In this document: one piece after another, positions 63,805-64,000 of the stretch
How positions within the stretch are numbered: the stretch's first letter is position 1
Layout: every line of letters begins with the position of its first letter
From: Lachnospiraceae bacterium
GTDB lineage: Bacteria > Bacillota > Clostridia > Lachnospirales > Lachnospiraceae
Assembly (NCBI GenBank): GCA_011959805.1
Contig: BLMC01000007.1
Coordinates: 1 to 64,000 of the forward strand
DNA length: 64,000 nt
Direction of reading: 5' to 3'
The notes under the pieces: generated by a model
The model's database searches: none
Seen by the model: only the letters and a program-made list of their open reading frames with translations
Told to the model about the DNA's origin: nothing
Position numbers and translations under genes: made by a program

Positions 63805-64000
63805 ATGGCAAGAATTAAAGGCGGTTTAAACGCAAGAAAGAAGCATAATAGAGTTTTGAAGCTTGCAAAGGGATACAGAGGAGCAAGATCGAAGCAGTAT
63901 AGAGTGGCAAAGCAGTCTGTTATGAGAGCATTAGCTTCCTCTTATGCAGGTAGAAAAGAGAGAAAGCGTCAGTTTAGACAACTCTGGATTGCACGTATCA
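63805..64000 (+). CDS. rplT: 50S ribosomal protein L20 (cut by window end)
   Basis: The first 65 residues of L20 are seen ([20 protein letters not shown] to [13 protein letters not shown]). The full protein is about 118 residues, so the C-terminus lies past the window. L20 binds 23S rRNA and in several bacteria represses this operon. AGGAGG precedes ATG 63805. Confidence 0.96.
   Translation, partial: MARIKGGLNARKKHNRVLKLAKGYRGARSKQYRVAKQSVMRALASSYAGRKERKRQFRQLWIARI

Overview
The window is AT-rich chromosomal DNA from a spore-forming Firmicute, most likely a member of the Lachnospiraceae (Clostridia). The evidence is gene content: the YqfC/YqfD sporulation pair, a SpoVB-type flippase, strong AGGAGG-type ribosome binding sites, a T-box leader, and several families I know mainly from this group (DUF1540, DUF3783, DUF4272, the small CxxC protein and the DUF5717/DUF5716 pair). 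Nearly all genes lie on the plus strand. I see no rRNA, tRNA, CRISPR array, prophage or insertion sequence.

Region by region: 0.1-5.7 kb holds sporulation and RNA-maturation genes (yqfC, yqfD, phoH, ybeY, spoVB-like, bofC-like). 5.8-15.6 kb holds two flavoproteins, proB and proA split by cls, nfo, a DUF896 gene and 5-formyl-THF cyclo-ligase, then a secreted protein. 15.8-18.3 kb is a polar amino-acid ABC importer. 18.7-23.4 kb is a polyamine importer potABCD whose PotA carries a duplicated TOBE-like tail and whose PotD ends in a transmembrane anchor. 23.4-29.4 kb has lepA, hemW, a CsoR-type repressor, a DUF3783 protein, a divergent ThyX-like protein, NfeD and an SPFH protein. 29.5-31.3 kb is a LytTR response regulator and a GHKL histidine kinase.

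From 31.7 to 38.9 kb there is a compact four-gene operon: a 1223-residue helical-repeat protein, an Hsp70/actin-fold ATPase-like protein, a TPR protein and a membrane coiled-coil protein. It has its own promoter and no assigned function; I regard it as the best candidate for an undescribed protein system here. It is followed by purC, purB, purA and a nucleoside (BMP-type) ABC importer, so the 39-48 kb stretch is devoted to purine synthesis and nucleoside uptake.

48-56 kb is accessory: a DUF4272 protein, an AraC regulator, an HPr/Crh-like protein without the catalytic histidine, a MATE exporter, a queuosine-precursor transporter with a radical SAM enzyme (QueL-like), a SEC-C protein and a bacterial PARG. 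56-59 kb has a threonine-type T-box leader that is separated from thrS by about 2.6 kb of decayed membrane-protein genes, one of which is broken exactly at a G9 tract. The window ends in thrS, a Nudix hydrolase, a DUF1540 protein and the infC-rpmI-rplT operon, where infC appears to start at AUU behind a long attenuator leader.

A second unexplained signal is a dispersed, structured repeat of about 90-105 bp. It occurs at five intergenic loci (18.3, 42.9, 53.6-53.8, 56.5 and 62.9 kb), has two hairpins with compensatory base changes, and at the best preserved copies starts directly at the U-run of a rho-independent terminator.
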